A program made the position numbers and the translations under genes. DNA of 64,000 nt from Cohnella lupini. GTDB lineage: Bacteria; Bacillota; Bacilli; Paenibacillales; Paenibacillaceae. The stretch covers positions 1-64,000 of the forward strand of contig NZ_QRDY01000005.1 in the NCBI RefSeq assembly GCF_003386205.1, given 5' to 3'. This document shows, piece after piece, positions 36,464-44,972 of this stretch. Within the stretch, counting starts at the first letter, position 1, and the number at the start of each line of letters is the position of its first letter. Below the pieces are notes generated by a model. It was not told the DNA's origin. It saw nothing but the letters and a program-made list of their open reading frames with translations, and did not search any database.

Positions 36464-37639
36464 TTATTTGATCAACCCAAGGAAGCTTTGCCCGTGCGTG
36501 CTGAACGCGGCATCGAAATTGTCCGCGATCGTCGCGGCCAAGTCCGCGAAGCTGGCGCGATCGGCTAATCGACCGGAACCGACGAGACCGGGACTCCACA
36601 CGAGCAACGGCACGAACTCGCGGGTATGATCCGTTCCCGCATGTATAGGGTCGTTGCCGTGGTCCGCGGTGATGATCAATAAATCGTTCGCGCCCATGGC
36701 TCCCATCAAATCGGGAAGCGCCCGATCGAATTCTTCCAGCGCGTGTCCATAACCGATCGGATCGCGGCGATGTCCGTACAGCGAATCGAAATCGACCAAG
36801 TTCGTGAATAAAAAGCCCTTAAAGTCCGATTGCATTTCCTGCAGCGTTTTCGCGATGCCGTCGGCATTGCTTTTCGTCGGAATCGCCCGGGTAATGCCTT
36901 CTCCGCTGAATATATCATTGATCTTGCCGACGGCTACGACGTCGAGTCCTTTTGCCTTCAAGGCGTTCAAAACCGTCGACTGCGGAGGCTTAACGGCATA
37001 GTCATGACGATTGGAAGTTCTCTTGAAGGCTCCGGGAACCCCGACGTACGGACGCGCTATGACCCTTCCGACCGAGTACTCGTCCTTCATCGTCAAGCGG
37101 CGAGCGATACGGCATGCATTGTATAACTCCTCGAGCGGGATGATCTCCTCGTGCGCCGCCAATTGAAACACGCTGTCTGCGGAAGTATAGACGATCCAAG
37201 CTCCGCTCTTCATCTGCGCCTCGCCGAGCTCGTCCAATATATCCGTTCCGGAAGCAGGCTTGTTCCCCATTACCGGCCTACCCGTCTGCGCTTCGAATTC
37301 CCTAAGCATCTCCGCCGGGAAGCCGTCCGGGAAAGTCCGGAACGGCGTATCGATGCGCAAGCCCGTCAACTCCCAATGGCCCGTCATCGTATCCTTACCG
37401 ACCGAAACCTCCGCCATTTTGCCATAATAACCAACAATGTCGGATTCCGGCTCCCAATGCCCGAGAGGAGCGATATTGCCTAAACCTAAACGTCGCAAGT
37501 TCGGCAAAGCCAACCCGTCGACCTTCTGAACGATGTGACCTAGCGTGTGCGCGCCTTCATCTCCGTACTCCGCGGCATCCGGCAACTCGCCGATGCCTAC
37601 GCTATCCAATACGATTACCGTTACTCGTTGATAAGCCAT
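36464..37639 (-). CDS. deoB: Phosphopentomutase
   Basis: A 391-residue alkaline-phosphatase-superfamily enzyme interconverting (deoxy)ribose 1- and 5-phosphate. It connects nucleoside phosphorolysis by PunA to central metabolism. Metal ligands are visible in VIVLDSVGIGELPDA (Asp), DTMTGHWEL (the phosphorylated Thr) and the C-terminal TADHGNDP...GTDHTREFVPLLV. It begins about 70 bases after xerD and precedes punA. Confidence 0.95.
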   Translation of the reverse strand: MAYQRVTVIVLDSVGIGELPDAAEYGDEGAHTLGHIVQKVDGLALPNLRRLGLGNIAPLGHWEPESDIVGYYGKMAEVSVGKDTMTGHWELTGLRIDTPFRTFPDGFPAEMLREFEAQTGRPVMGNKPASGTDILDELGEAQMKSGAWIVYTSADSVFQLAAHEEIIPLEELYNACRIARRLTMKDEYSVGRVIARPYVGVPGAFKRTSNRHDYAVKPPQSTVLNALKAKGLDVVAVGKINDIFSGEGITRAIPTKSNADGIAKTLQEMQSDFKGFLFTNLVDFDSLYGHRRDPIGYGHALEEFDRALPDLMGAMGANDLLIITADHGNDPIHAGTDHTREFVPLLVWSPGLVGSGRLADRASFADLAATIADNFDAAFSTHGQSFLGLIK

Positions 37640-37709
37640 AGGTTAATCCTCTCTTCGTTAAACCAATTCATTATTTTGATGCATGGATCGGGCAGTCTCA
37701 TGAAATAGA

Positions 37710-38609
37710 TCACGAACGCGCCCGGGGATGATTAAGCTCGTATACCTCTTTGATTTTCAGCTTCGCGGAGGTTTGATACAACTGCGTCGTCGAAGTCGCC
37801 ACGTGTCCTAACATCTCTTGCACGGCTCGAACATCCGCGCCGTTATCCAGCAGGTGCGTCGCGAAAGAGTGCCGGAGAGTGTGAGGAGTAATATCTATTC
37901 CCAATCGGACCGCGTACTTCTTCATGACTTTCCAGAAGCCTTGCCGGGTTAATCTCATTCCGAGATGATTGAGAAACAACGAGTCATTCGGCTTGTCCGT
38001 TCGAACGAGCTTCGGACGGGCGTCCGCCAAGTAAGCCTTAACCCATGCCGTGCCGTGAGAGCCGATCGGAACCATTCGTTCCCGCCCCCCCGAACCCAAG
38101 CATAGCAAAAAACCCATATCGAGTCTAACATGCGCAATGTCCAATGTAACAAGCTCGGTCACTCTTAAACCCGTAGCATATAGCAATTCAAGCATCGCCC
38201 GATCCCTGATTCCCATTTCGTCGCTCGTATCCGGCATTTCCAGTAGCTTGTTCAGCTCGTCCGCTTGCAAAGTTAGCGGCAGAGTTTTCTTGTCCGCTTT
38301 GGGTGATTCTAACTGAATCGCGGGATTATAGTCAATGGCTCTTTGTATCGTCAGATACTTACAGAAGGATCGTATAGATACGGTTCTGCGCGTAACGGTG
38401 GCAGTCGTCCGACCTTCCTTGAGCATATCTTTTAAGTAGGAAGAAATGTGATGCGCGCGCAATTCGTTGGCCAAATGAATCTGATTGGCCTTCAGCCAAG
38501 CGACGAAGTGGGACAAGTCGCTGAAATAACTTTGCTCCGTATTCCTGGCAATACCTCGTTCTTCTACCATATAAACCATATAGGACTTCAACGCGTTTTC
38601 AAAATCCAT
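37710..38609 (-). CDS. xerD: Site-specific tyrosine recombinase XerD
   Basis: A 299-residue tyrosine recombinase resolving chromosome dimers at dif. An N-terminal SAM-like core-binding domain is followed by the catalytic domain with Arg in YATGLRVTELVTL, the HTLRHSFATHLL box, GHVATSTTQLY and the nucleophilic Tyr. The ATG at 38609 gives the usual family length; 33 upstream codons are open but lack a ribosome site. yqzK is directly before it, as in B. subtilis. This is a housekeeping Xer rather than a mobile-element integrase. Confidence 0.95.
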   Translation of the reverse strand: MDFENALKSYMVYMVEERGIARNTEQSYFSDLSHFVAWLKANQIHLANELRAHHISSYLKDMLKEGRTTATVTRRTVSIRSFCKYLTIQRAIDYNPAIQLESPKADKKTLPLTLQADELNKLLEMPDTSDEMGIRDRAMLELLYATGLRVTELVTLDIAHVRLDMGFLLCLGSGGRERMVPIGSHGTAWVKAYLADARPKLVRTDKPNDSLFLNHLGMRLTRQGFWKVMKKYAVRLGIDITPHTLRHSFATHLLDNGADVRAVQEMLGHVATSTTQLYQTSAKLKIKEVYELNHPRARS

Positions 38610-38692
38610 TCCATTTACCCGCCTATCGTGTCCTGACTTAACCCGGCTCGTTTTTGTATTCCACAAGAGGTCGCATAAATCCTCCTCGGAAA

Positions 38693-38926
38693 TTACTCTC
38701 CCAGCCAATAAAACAGCCGAAGACGATCTCCGGGCGAGCCGTCCGGATCGCTTCCTTCTCCGGCTTGGAATACTTTCGAAGCGCGTCCTTCCGGTACCTT
38801 ATAGGGATCGACCGGCTTCAGCCAACTATGAAACCAGCCGAAACATCCATGAACGAATACGGTTAACGCAAGAAAGAGGAGCGTGAACTGCAATCGCTCC
38901 CACCATTTATCGAATGGCTGCTTCAT
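38693..38926 (-). CDS. yqzK: YqzK-like DUF4227 membrane protein
   Basis: A 77-residue protein with a single N-terminal membrane helix (FTLLFLALTVFVHGCF) followed by a short hydrophilic tail containing PVDPYKVPEG. The function is unknown. The family is typically found between fur and xerD in Bacillales, which supports the name. It ends before the xerD start and is probably co-transcribed with it. Confidence 0.8.
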   Translation of the reverse strand: MKQPFDKWWERLQFTLLFLALTVFVHGCFGWFHSWLKPVDPYKVPEGRASKVFQAGEGSDPDGSPGDRLRLFYWLGE

Positions 38927-38989
38927 AAATCCTCTTCCCTTCTTGTCCGCGGTCTTACTAATCCGTATGAAGAAGAGAGCGAAATCATG

Positions 38990-40108
38990 TCACCATAAGC
39001 TTTCCAGCGGCGTATACGGCAATCCGACGGCTTCCGCGACCTGAGGATGCGTAATCGCTCCCCGGTAAACGTTAATTCCGAGCGCCAGCATGGAGTTGGA
39101 ATTAACCGTCGCTTGAAACCCTTTGGACACCAGCTGCAAAATAAAATCAATCGTCACGTTAGTAAGAGCTAGCGTAGATGTCCGAGGAACCGCGCCGGGC
39201 ATGTTCGCTACCGCATAATGAATGACTCCGAACTTCTCGTAGACCGGATCCTCGTGCGTCGTAGCTCGATCTATCGTCTCGATCGATCCGCCTTGATCGA
39301 CGGCTACGTCCACGATAACGGCCCCTTTTTTCATCGTTTTGACCATTTCCTCCGTTACGAGTCGCGGAGCGCGTGCGCCCGGCACGAGAACGGCTCCGAT
39401 CAATAGATCCGCTTTGCGAACGGCATTGGCTATATTGTAGGGATTGCTCATCAGCGTTCGCAGTCGTCCCTGAAAGACGTCGTCCAAATAACGCATTCGA
39501 TCCGCGCTTTTCTCAAGCACCACGACTTCCGCGCCAAGACCGAGCGCCATCTTAGCCGCATTAGTACCCACGATGCCGCCTCCGATAATAATGACCTCGG
39601 CGGGAGGAACTCCCGGCACGCCTCCGAGAAGAACCCCCCTCCCACCTTGAAAGGCCTCTAGATACTTGGCGCCTTCTTGTACGGACATTCTGCCCGCTAC
39701 CTCGCTCATAGGCGTTAGAAGCGGCAAGCTGCCGTTCGGAGCCTGAATGGTCTCGTAAGCTATGGCCGTCACTTTATTATCCATCAACGCTCGGGCAAGC
39801 TCGGGCGCCGCGGCAAGATGCAAATAGGTAAATAAAATTTGGCCTTCTCGGAAATAAACGAACTCCTCGGGCAAAGGTTCCTTCACTTTGACGATCATAT
39901 CGGCCTCGGCCCATACTTCGGCGGCTTCGTCGACGAGCTTGGCGCCAGCCGCGACGTATTCGTCGTCCGTAAACCCGCTTCCCTCCCCGGCCCCTCGCTG
40001 TACGACGACTTTCTGCCCTTGCCGCGAGATCATCTCGCAGCCCGCCGGCGTAAGGGCAACGCGGTATTCTTGCTTCTTGACTTCCTTGGGCAATCCGATC
40101 GCGATCAT
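38990..40108 (-). CDS. ald: Alanine dehydrogenase
   Basis: A 372-residue NAD-dependent L-alanine dehydrogenase that oxidises alanine to pyruvate and ammonia; it is important for sporulation on amino acids in B. subtilis. The N-terminus [20 protein letters not shown] is canonical. Lys and His active-site regions ([18 protein letters not shown]), the Rossmann motif [13 protein letters not shown] and the VDVAVDQGG loop are intact. The start at 40108 has GGAGGGG seven bases upstream. It sits between yqzK and fur, a position not occupied by ald in B. subtilis. Confidence 0.95.
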   Translation of the reverse strand: MIAIGLPKEVKKQEYRVALTPAGCEMISRQGQKVVVQRGAGEGSGFTDDEYVAAGAKLVDEAAEVWAEADMIVKVKEPLPEEFVYFREGQILFTYLHLAAAPELARALMDNKVTAIAYETIQAPNGSLPLLTPMSEVAGRMSVQEGAKYLEAFQGGRGVLLGGVPGVPPAEVIIIGGGIVGTNAAKMALGLGAEVVVLEKSADRMRYLDDVFQGRLRTLMSNPYNIANAVRKADLLIGAVLVPGARAPRLVTEEMVKTMKKGAVIVDVAVDQGGSIETIDRATTHEDPVYEKFGVIHYAVANMPGAVPRTSTLALTNVTIDFILQLVSKGFQATVNSNSMLALGINVYRGAITHPQVAEAVGLPYTPLESLW

Positions 40109-40264
40109 TTTCATACCCCTCCCGTAATTCCGCATATGCTGTCTTGCCTTAGAGTCTCCTTAGCGCAATATAATCTATGCTCGTTTCTTCTCCATGCACC
40201 TTATACCCAATAATTCCATACTTTACAACAGTATACGGCCAAGACCCGAATAGGAGGACTTGAA

Positions 40265-41419
40265 TTGAACGAATTGGTTAAAAGGTTGGATAGTTCAGTT
40301 TCAAGAAAGCCTTCTTCGCAACGCTCGGAAAGAAGGAATATCGCATTTCATAACGAGAAAGATTATAGGCGGTGCTTGAAGCATCTGTCGGCGTTGGGAA
40401 TCAAATCGGTCAAATCCGTTGATTCGTTGCGCTGCATCTGTTACCGGGCCGACAAGAAAAGCGATTCGAGGCTACTTCACCGTCATCCCGGTGTGGCATT
40501 CATCGAGCGAGATCGCCGCGCGAAAGCCCATCGTCATCCAACGATCCGCTCCGCAAATCCGCCCGTCGTCAAGGCACGCATTCCGTGGAATGTCAATCGG
40601 GTAGAGGCTCCTCCGGTCTGGCCTGCCTCGAACTTCGGTAGCTCCGTGAAAGTAGGTATTCTCGATACGGGCATCGCCCGCCATCCCGATCTTAAAATCG
40701 CCGGAGGCGTGAATACGATCGATGGCAAATCGTTCGCGGACGATAACGGCCACGGGACGCATGTCGCCGGTATCGCTGCCGCCACGGGACGCAAAAAAAT
40801 CTACGGAGTAGCGCCCAAGGTTAAGCTCTACGCGGTCAAAGTACTCGATGCTTCGGGCTCCGGGTTCATATCCGATATCGTCGAAGGAATCGATTGGTGC
40901 TTGGCTCGCGGTATTCGCGTCATGAACATGAGCTTCGGGTTGGAAGGCGAGAGCAAGCTGCTGAAGAAGGCTATTCAACGCGCCCGTAAACGCGGCGCCG
41001 TTATCGTAGCTTCCGCCGGCAACAGCGGCTCGCTGTTCAAGCGGATCAACGCGCCCGCCCGATACCCGCAGACGATCGCCGTCGCGGCAACGACGCGGGG
41101 TAACCGCGTGGCAGACTTCTCCAGCCGCGGTCCTGGGATCGATATCTCGGCTCCCGGCGTTAACATTCTATCTACATGGCTGAAGGGTACTTACCGCAGG
41201 GAATCCGGAACTTCGATGTCTTCTCCGCACGTCACCAGCGCAGCGGCTTTGCTTCGCGGCATCAAGCCCGGATTAAGCGCTACAGAAGTGGGCCGACGGC
41301 TCAAGCGCTACGCCTTGCGCATTCCGGGAGGCGCCAGAGCGGTCGGTAGCGGATTGCTGCAAGTCGCCCCGGCCGCGAGATCGCTTCGCTGTAAAAGGGT
41401 TAAGCCTGCTAGTCGATAA
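40265..41419 (+). CDS. Subtilisin-like serine protease without signal peptide
   Basis: A 384-residue S8 peptidase with catalytic Asp134 (VGILDTGIARHPDL), His163 (NGHGTHVAG) and Ser317 (SGTSMSSPHV), plus the oxyanion Asn in ASAGNSGS. The first ~110 residues resemble an I9-type propeptide in size but are unusually basic, and no export signal is visible. The enzyme may therefore be intracellular or released in another way. Many Arg and Lys residues suggest a basic protein overall. The TTG start has AGGAGG seven bases upstream. It is divergent from ald. Confidence 0.88.
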   Translation: MNELVKRLDSSVSRKPSSQRSERRNIAFHNEKDYRRCLKHLSALGIKSVKSVDSLRCICYRADKKSDSRLLHRHPGVAFIERDRRAKAHRHPTIRSANPPVVKARIPWNVNRVEAPPVWPASNFGSSVKVGILDTGIARHPDLKIAGGVNTIDGKSFADDNGHGTHVAGIAAATGRKKIYGVAPKVKLYAVKVLDASGSGFISDIVEGIDWCLARGIRVMNMSFGLEGESKLLKKAIQRARKRGAVIVASAGNSGSLFKRINAPARYPQTIAVAATTRGNRVADFSSRGPGIDISAPGVNILSTWLKGTYRRESGTSMSSPHVTSAAALLRGIKPGLSATEVGRRLKRYALRIPGGARAVGSGLLQVAPAARSLRCKRVKPASR

Positions 41420-41504
41420 TATAAATGTTAAAGAAATGTAAACTGTTTGTTTCATGGTTTATTGTTTTCCGATATCATATTGCTTATTATCAAGGTAGTT
41501 CGTT

Positions 41505-41546
41505 CGAAGGGAACCGCGCAGCTTGCGCGTGACGAGGTTCCCTTCG
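41505..41546. repeat. Long inverted repeat before the REC-BTAD gene
   Basis: CGAAGGGAACC and GGTTCCCTTCG form an 11-pair outer stem around an inner GCGCA/TGCGC stem. There is no T-tract after it on the plus strand, so it could be a weak terminator of the protease gene, or an operator or leader structure for the regulator that starts 46 bases later. Confidence 0.6.
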
Positions 41547-41592
41547 AGCTCGGTTTAATCGGTTTATGCTTACGGCTTGGGGGGAACGACGA

Positions 41593-42717
41593 ATGAAAGT
41601 CATACTGGTAGATGACGAAGGCTTAGCGCTTAGGGATCTAGAGCGGCAATTAGGTAAAATCGGCGGCATCGACGTCGTAGGGACGTTCAAAAGCGCGGCC
41701 GACGCGCTAGATAGAATATCCGCTCTCGCGCCGGATGTCGTGTTCTTTGATATCGACATGCCGGAAATATCCGGACTCGAAGCCGCGGAACGGCTGCATA
41801 AGATTGACTCCTCGATCGCTATCGTCTTCGTGACCGCTTACGAAGAATACGCGGTCAAAGCATTCGAGCTGGCGGCGATGGATTATATATTGAAGCCGGT
41901 CAATACGGACCGATTGACCCGCACGGTCCAGCGTTTGACGCAACATCGGGATAGCCAATCGGTACTCGCCGAAGATCCAGTCGTTGCCACCGTGAATTGT
42001 TTTCAAAGGTTACATATCGAATACGGCAAATCCGAGCCCTTCTCCTGGCGGACGGTACGATCGCAGGAATTGTTCGCCTATATGGTGTATAAGAGAAATC
42101 AACCCGTTCGCAAAGATATTCTCTTGGAACTGCTTTGGCCGGATACGGATTATAAGAAGGCTTTCACCCAGTTATATACCACCATTTATCAGGTCCGTAA
42201 ATCACTTGAAAGCGCAGGCATATCGATTAAGCTTACCAACAGCGGTACCGATTATTATTTGGATTTAGGCAATAACAAATACGATGTCCAAGAATGGGAG
42301 AATGCCAAGCTGACCCTTCCGGATTTAACCCCGGAAACGGCTTCTCTTCACCTTCAATGGCTCCGGGCATACACCGGCGACTATTTAGCTGAGCAAGATT
42401 ATTGGTGGGCGGAGAACGAGAAACAGAGGCTTCGCGATGTCTGGTACAAGCATGCGTTGGAAATCGGGCAAATGTGGAAAGATGCTGGATTTATGAAGGA
42501 AGCGCTCGATATATACGAAGAAACGGAGAAGAGATTTCCTTATCTCGAAGTTATTTATTTCGTTATCATGAAATTTCACGCCGAATGCGGGGATGGTCAC
42601 TTGCTTTCGAGGAAGTACGAGCAGCTATGCGCAATGCTGCAAGAAGAGTATGGAATCCAGCCTTCGCTGGCCGTAAGGCAATGGATGGAACAACAAGGGA
42701 TGTCCCTCGGCCATTAA
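41593..42717 (+). CDS. Response regulator with BTAD (SARP-like) output domain
   Basis: A 374-residue protein. Residues 1-120 are a receiver domain (VILVDDE, phosphoacceptor in VVFFDIDMPEISG, VTAYEEYAVKAFE, YILKPV). Then comes a winged-helix OmpR-like segment (RSQELFAYMVYKRNQPVRKDILLELLWPD) and a C-terminal bacterial transcriptional activation domain of helical repeats. No histidine kinase is adjacent, so its partner is elsewhere. GGGGGG precedes the ATG at 41593. Targets cannot be told from the sequence; the neighbouring protease is one candidate. Confidence 0.88.
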   Translation: MKVILVDDEGLALRDLERQLGKIGGIDVVGTFKSAADALDRISALAPDVVFFDIDMPEISGLEAAERLHKIDSSIAIVFVTAYEEYAVKAFELAAMDYILKPVNTDRLTRTVQRLTQHRDSQSVLAEDPVVATVNCFQRLHIEYGKSEPFSWRTVRSQELFAYMVYKRNQPVRKDILLELLWPDTDYKKAFTQLYTTIYQVRKSLESAGISIKLTNSGTDYYLDLGNNKYDVQEWENAKLTLPDLTPETASLHLQWLRAYTGDYLAEQDYWWAENEKQRLRDVWYKHALEIGQMWKDAGFMKEALDIYEETEKRFPYLEVIYFVIMKFHAECGDGHLLSRKYEQLCAMLQEEYGIQPSLAVRQWMEQQGMSLGH

Positions 42718-42742
42718 TGGACCGATCGGCATCCCTTCGTTT

Positions 42743-43207
42743 TTAAGCCAATAGCTTCTCGATATCCGGTCCGATATCTGTCGGGTTTACCGATGAATCG
42801 TATTGTTGAATGACTTTCCCTTGACCATCGACTAGAAATTTAGTGAAGTTCCACTTGATCTCTCCGCCCGTTTGCTCGGTTAAATATTGGAACAGGGGAT
42901 CCGCGTTCTCGCCTTTCACTTCTACTTTCTCGAAGAGCGGAAACGTAACTCCGAAATTCAAGCTGCAGAAAGCTTCTACTTCCGTTGCCGAACCCGGCTC
43001 CTGGCCGCCGAATTGGTTGCACGGAAAGCCTAGAACGACTAGCCCTTTATCGCCATACGACTCGTATAAAGCTTGCAAATCCTTGTATTGAGGCGTATAT
43101 CCGCATTCGCTAGCCGTATTCACGATAAGCAACGTTTTATTTTGGTAGCTTCCTAAATCCACTTTGTCGCCATTCGGCTTGTTTACTGTAAATTGATGTA
43201 CGGACAT
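42743..43207 (-). CDS. Glutathione peroxidase family protein (Cys type)
   Basis: A 154-residue thiol peroxidase of the GPx fold. The peroxidatic Cys is in NTASECGYTPQY; the catalytic Gln (FPCNQFGGQEPG) and Trp (KWNFTKFLVD) are present. Bacterial homologues of this type usually draw electrons from thioredoxin. It begins 34 bases after the OhrR-type gene and is probably co-transcribed with it. A second paralogue lies on the other side of the regulator. Confidence 0.92.
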   Translation of the reverse strand: MSVHQFTVNKPNGDKVDLGSYQNKTLLIVNTASECGYTPQYKDLQALYESYGDKGLVVLGFPCNQFGGQEPGSATEVEAFCSLNFGVTFPLFEKVEVKGENADPLFQYLTEQTGGEIKWNFTKFLVDGQGKVIQQYDSSVNPTDIGPDIEKLLA

Positions 43208-43241
43208 TTTGTTTCCTCCTATTAGTAAAGCCCTTTTTAAT

Positions 43242-43691
43242 TTACGTCACCTGTTGTTGAGCTTGCACCTTTTTCAACAATTCCGTCATTTGCGCGTGCA
43301 GTCCTGCGGCTTCCGTCGGAGATACGCCGGCTTGGCATATCAACTGCTCCGGGATATCCAGCGCCTTTTCCTTTAAAAGGATACCTTGTTCCGTTAACGC
43401 GATAATAACGCTGCGTTCGTCTTGCCTGTCGCGTTCGCGAGTCACAAGCCCCATGGCTTCAAGCTTCTTCAATAGAGGCGTCAGCGTGCCCGAGTCCAAG
43501 TATAGACGGGTTCCCAGATGTTTGACCGTAATCCGATCCTCTTCCCACAACACGAGCAACGTAATGTATTGCGTATAAGTTAGTCCTAACTCCTTCAGCA
43601 AAGGATGATAGAGCTTGGTGAATTCCCTAGCGCAAGCGTAAATCGCGAAACAAAGCTGATTGTCTAATTTCAAGATCGAACCGGTATCCAT
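43242..43691 (-). CDS. OhrR-type MarR family repressor
   Basis: A 149-residue winged-helix regulator. LDNQLCFAIYACARE near residue 14 matches the OhrR peroxide-sensing Cys region, and a second Cys is at 20. The DNA-binding wing is ERDRQDERSVIIALT. In Bacillus OhrR represses ohrA until the Cys is oxidised by organic hydroperoxide. Here it lies between two glutathione peroxidase genes, so these are its likely targets. GGGGAGG precedes the ATG. The promoter and a repeated TTGCATACAATT box are upstream. Confidence 0.9.
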   Translation of the reverse strand: MDTGSILKLDNQLCFAIYACAREFTKLYHPLLKELGLTYTQYITLLVLWEEDRITVKHLGTRLYLDSGTLTPLLKKLEAMGLVTRERDRQDERSVIIALTEQGILLKEKALDIPEQLICQAGVSPTEAAGLHAQMTELLKKVQAQQQVT

Positions 43692-43728
43692 TAGAGCCTC
43701 CCCTCTCTTGCCGAACCTCTCCTAGATT

Positions 43729-43742
43729 GATTGCATACAATT
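43729..43742. promoter_or_regulatory. OhrR-like operator box 1
   Basis: GATTGCATACAATT, an exact copy of the box at 43803-43816. It contains the TACAATT half-site seen in OhrR operators. It lies just downstream of the presumed start of the repressor transcript, so it would give autoregulation. Confidence 0.6.
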
Positions 43743-43753
43743 TAATCGCCTTT

Positions 43754-43782
43754 ACTATAACATTCGTATTTTCCCCTGTCAA
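43754..43782 (-). promoter_or_regulatory. Promoter of the OhrR-type gene
   Basis: Minus strand TTGACA, 17-base spacer, TATAGT: a near-perfect vegetative promoter. It points to the repressor gene and its downstream peroxidase. Confidence 0.8.
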
Positions 43783-43786
43783 AGTC

Positions 43787-43815
43787 TTGACTTCCCCATT
43801 TAGATTGCATACAAT
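43787..43815 (+). promoter_or_regulatory. Promoter of the second glutathione peroxidase gene
   Basis: TTGACT, 17-base spacer, TACAAT. The -10 lies inside operator box 2, so a bound repressor would block RNA polymerase. It is divergent from the repressor promoter, the two -35 boxes being four bases apart. Confidence 0.8.
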
Positions 43816-43816
43816 T
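43803..43816. promoter_or_regulatory. OhrR-like operator box 2
   Basis: GATTGCATACAATT, identical to box 1 at 43729-43742 and followed by AAAT. It overlaps the -10 of the peroxidase promoter. The 74-base distance between boxes is close to seven helical turns. Confidence 0.6.
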
Positions 43817-43871
43817 AAATTTATAACGATGAATTATCAGCTAGAAAAAATAACGCTCTGGAGGAATTACG

Positions 43872-44357
43872 ATGTCATTATACGATATCCAAGTGAAATC
43901 CAATCGAGGCGATACAAGCGACTTAAGCGACTACGAAGGCAAAGTGATGCTCATCGTCAACACGGCTAGCAAATGCGGTTTCGCCCCCCAATTCAAAGGC
44001 TTGCAAAAGTTGCACGAGAACTACGGAGATAAGGGTTTAGCTGTTATAGGGTTCCCTAGCAATCAATTCGCCCACCAAGAACCGCTCGAAGGTGACAAGC
44101 TTGCCGAGCATTGCCAGATTAATCACGGAGTCACTTTCCCTTTGTACGCGAAGATCGACGTGAAGGGCAACGGCATCCATCCGCTTTACAAACATCTAAC
44201 GAAAGCCGCTCCGGGCATTCTCGGACTTAAGAGCATCAAATGGAACTTCACGAAATTTCTTGTCGACCGCAAGGGCAAGGTCATCAAGCGCTTCGCGCCG
44301 ACGGTAACTCCGGATAAGATCGAAAGCTACATTCAGAAGCTTCTCCAACAGAACTGA
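43872..44357 (+). CDS. Glutathione peroxidase family protein (Cys type), second copy
   Basis: A 161-residue GPx-fold peroxidase with Cys in NTASKCGFAPQF, Gln in FPSNQFAHQEP and Trp in KWNFTKFLVD. It differs clearly from the paralogue at 42743, so this is an old duplication rather than a recent one. CTGGAGG precedes the ATG. It is transcribed divergently from the OhrR-type gene, with an operator box in its promoter, indicating induction by peroxide (inference). Confidence 0.92.
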   Translation: MSLYDIQVKSNRGDTSDLSDYEGKVMLIVNTASKCGFAPQFKGLQKLHENYGDKGLAVIGFPSNQFAHQEPLEGDKLAEHCQINHGVTFPLYAKIDVKGNGIHPLYKHLTKAAPGILGLKSIKWNFTKFLVDRKGKVIKRFAPTVTPDKIESYIQKLLQQN

Positions 44358-44376
44358 TCCTTACGCAAGCGTAAAT

Positions 44377-44412
44377 AGAGGCTATCCCGATAACGTACCC
44401 GGGATAGCCTCT
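44377..44412. terminator. Bidirectional stem-loop between gpx and fur
   Basis: AGAGGCTATCCCG and CGGGATAGCCTCT pair perfectly around an eight-base loop. It lies in the 71-base gap between two converging genes. T-tracts are weak on both sides (ATTTACG on minus). Confidence 0.7.
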
Positions 44413-44428
44413 AGCCATATTACGAATA

Positions 44429-44899
44429 TTATTCTTTGTCCGGTTCTTCCTGAGAGTTTTCCTTGTCGCGGCATTTGGCGCAAATTCCTTGAAAATCCAA
44501 ACGATGGTCAAGCACCGTGAAGCCGTACTCTCTCTCTAGTCGTTCCTCTAGCGGACCTAGCCAATCTTCCAAAATCTCCGTCATCGACCCGCATTTCACG
44601 CAGATCAAATGATGATGGTGATGCTTATTGCTATCCGTACGAAGATCGTATCTGGCTACTCCGTCGCCGAAGTTCATTTTCTCCACGACGTGCATTTCGC
44701 TAAGAAGCTCAAGCGTCCGGTATACGGTCGCAAGTCCGATCTCGGGAGCTTTGTCCTTGACGAGCATGAACACGTCCTCCGCGCTGAGATGGTCTTCTTC
44801 GTTTTCCAGGAGTACCCTAACTGTCGCTTCCCTTTGCGGGGTCAGTTTGTAGCCCTGGGACTGCAGTTGTTGTTTGATTTTTTCAATGCGGGCTTCCAT
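44429..44899 (-). CDS. fur: Ferric uptake regulator Fur
   Basis: A 156-residue Fur-family repressor. It has a winged helix (YKLTPQREATVRVLLENEEDHLSAEDVF, GLATVYRTLELL), the metal-binding KHHHHHLICVKCGS and a second CxxC near the C-terminus (GICAKCRD). Its place next to spoIIM and upstream of yqzK-xerD matches B. subtilis fur; PerR or Zur lie elsewhere there. GGAGGGGGAAACT precedes the ATG at 44899. It normally shuts off iron uptake when Fe(II) is plentiful. Confidence 0.93.
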   Translation of the reverse strand: MEARIEKIKQQLQSQGYKLTPQREATVRVLLENEEDHLSAEDVFMLVKDKAPEIGLATVYRTLELLSEMHVVEKMNFGDGVARYDLRTDSNKHHHHHLICVKCGSMTEILEDWLGPLEERLEREYGFTVLDHRLDFQGICAKCRDKENSQEEPDKE

Positions 44900-44972
44900 A
44901 GTTTCCCCCTCCGGTCGCTGGTACACTTCCTTCCATTATAGGGTGAGCCTATTCGATAAGTCAAACTTCATA

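Noticed and set aside
37710..38609. Phage or integrative-element integrase
   Set aside because: Length, motifs and the yqzK-xerD-deoB neighbourhood identify the housekeeping XerD.
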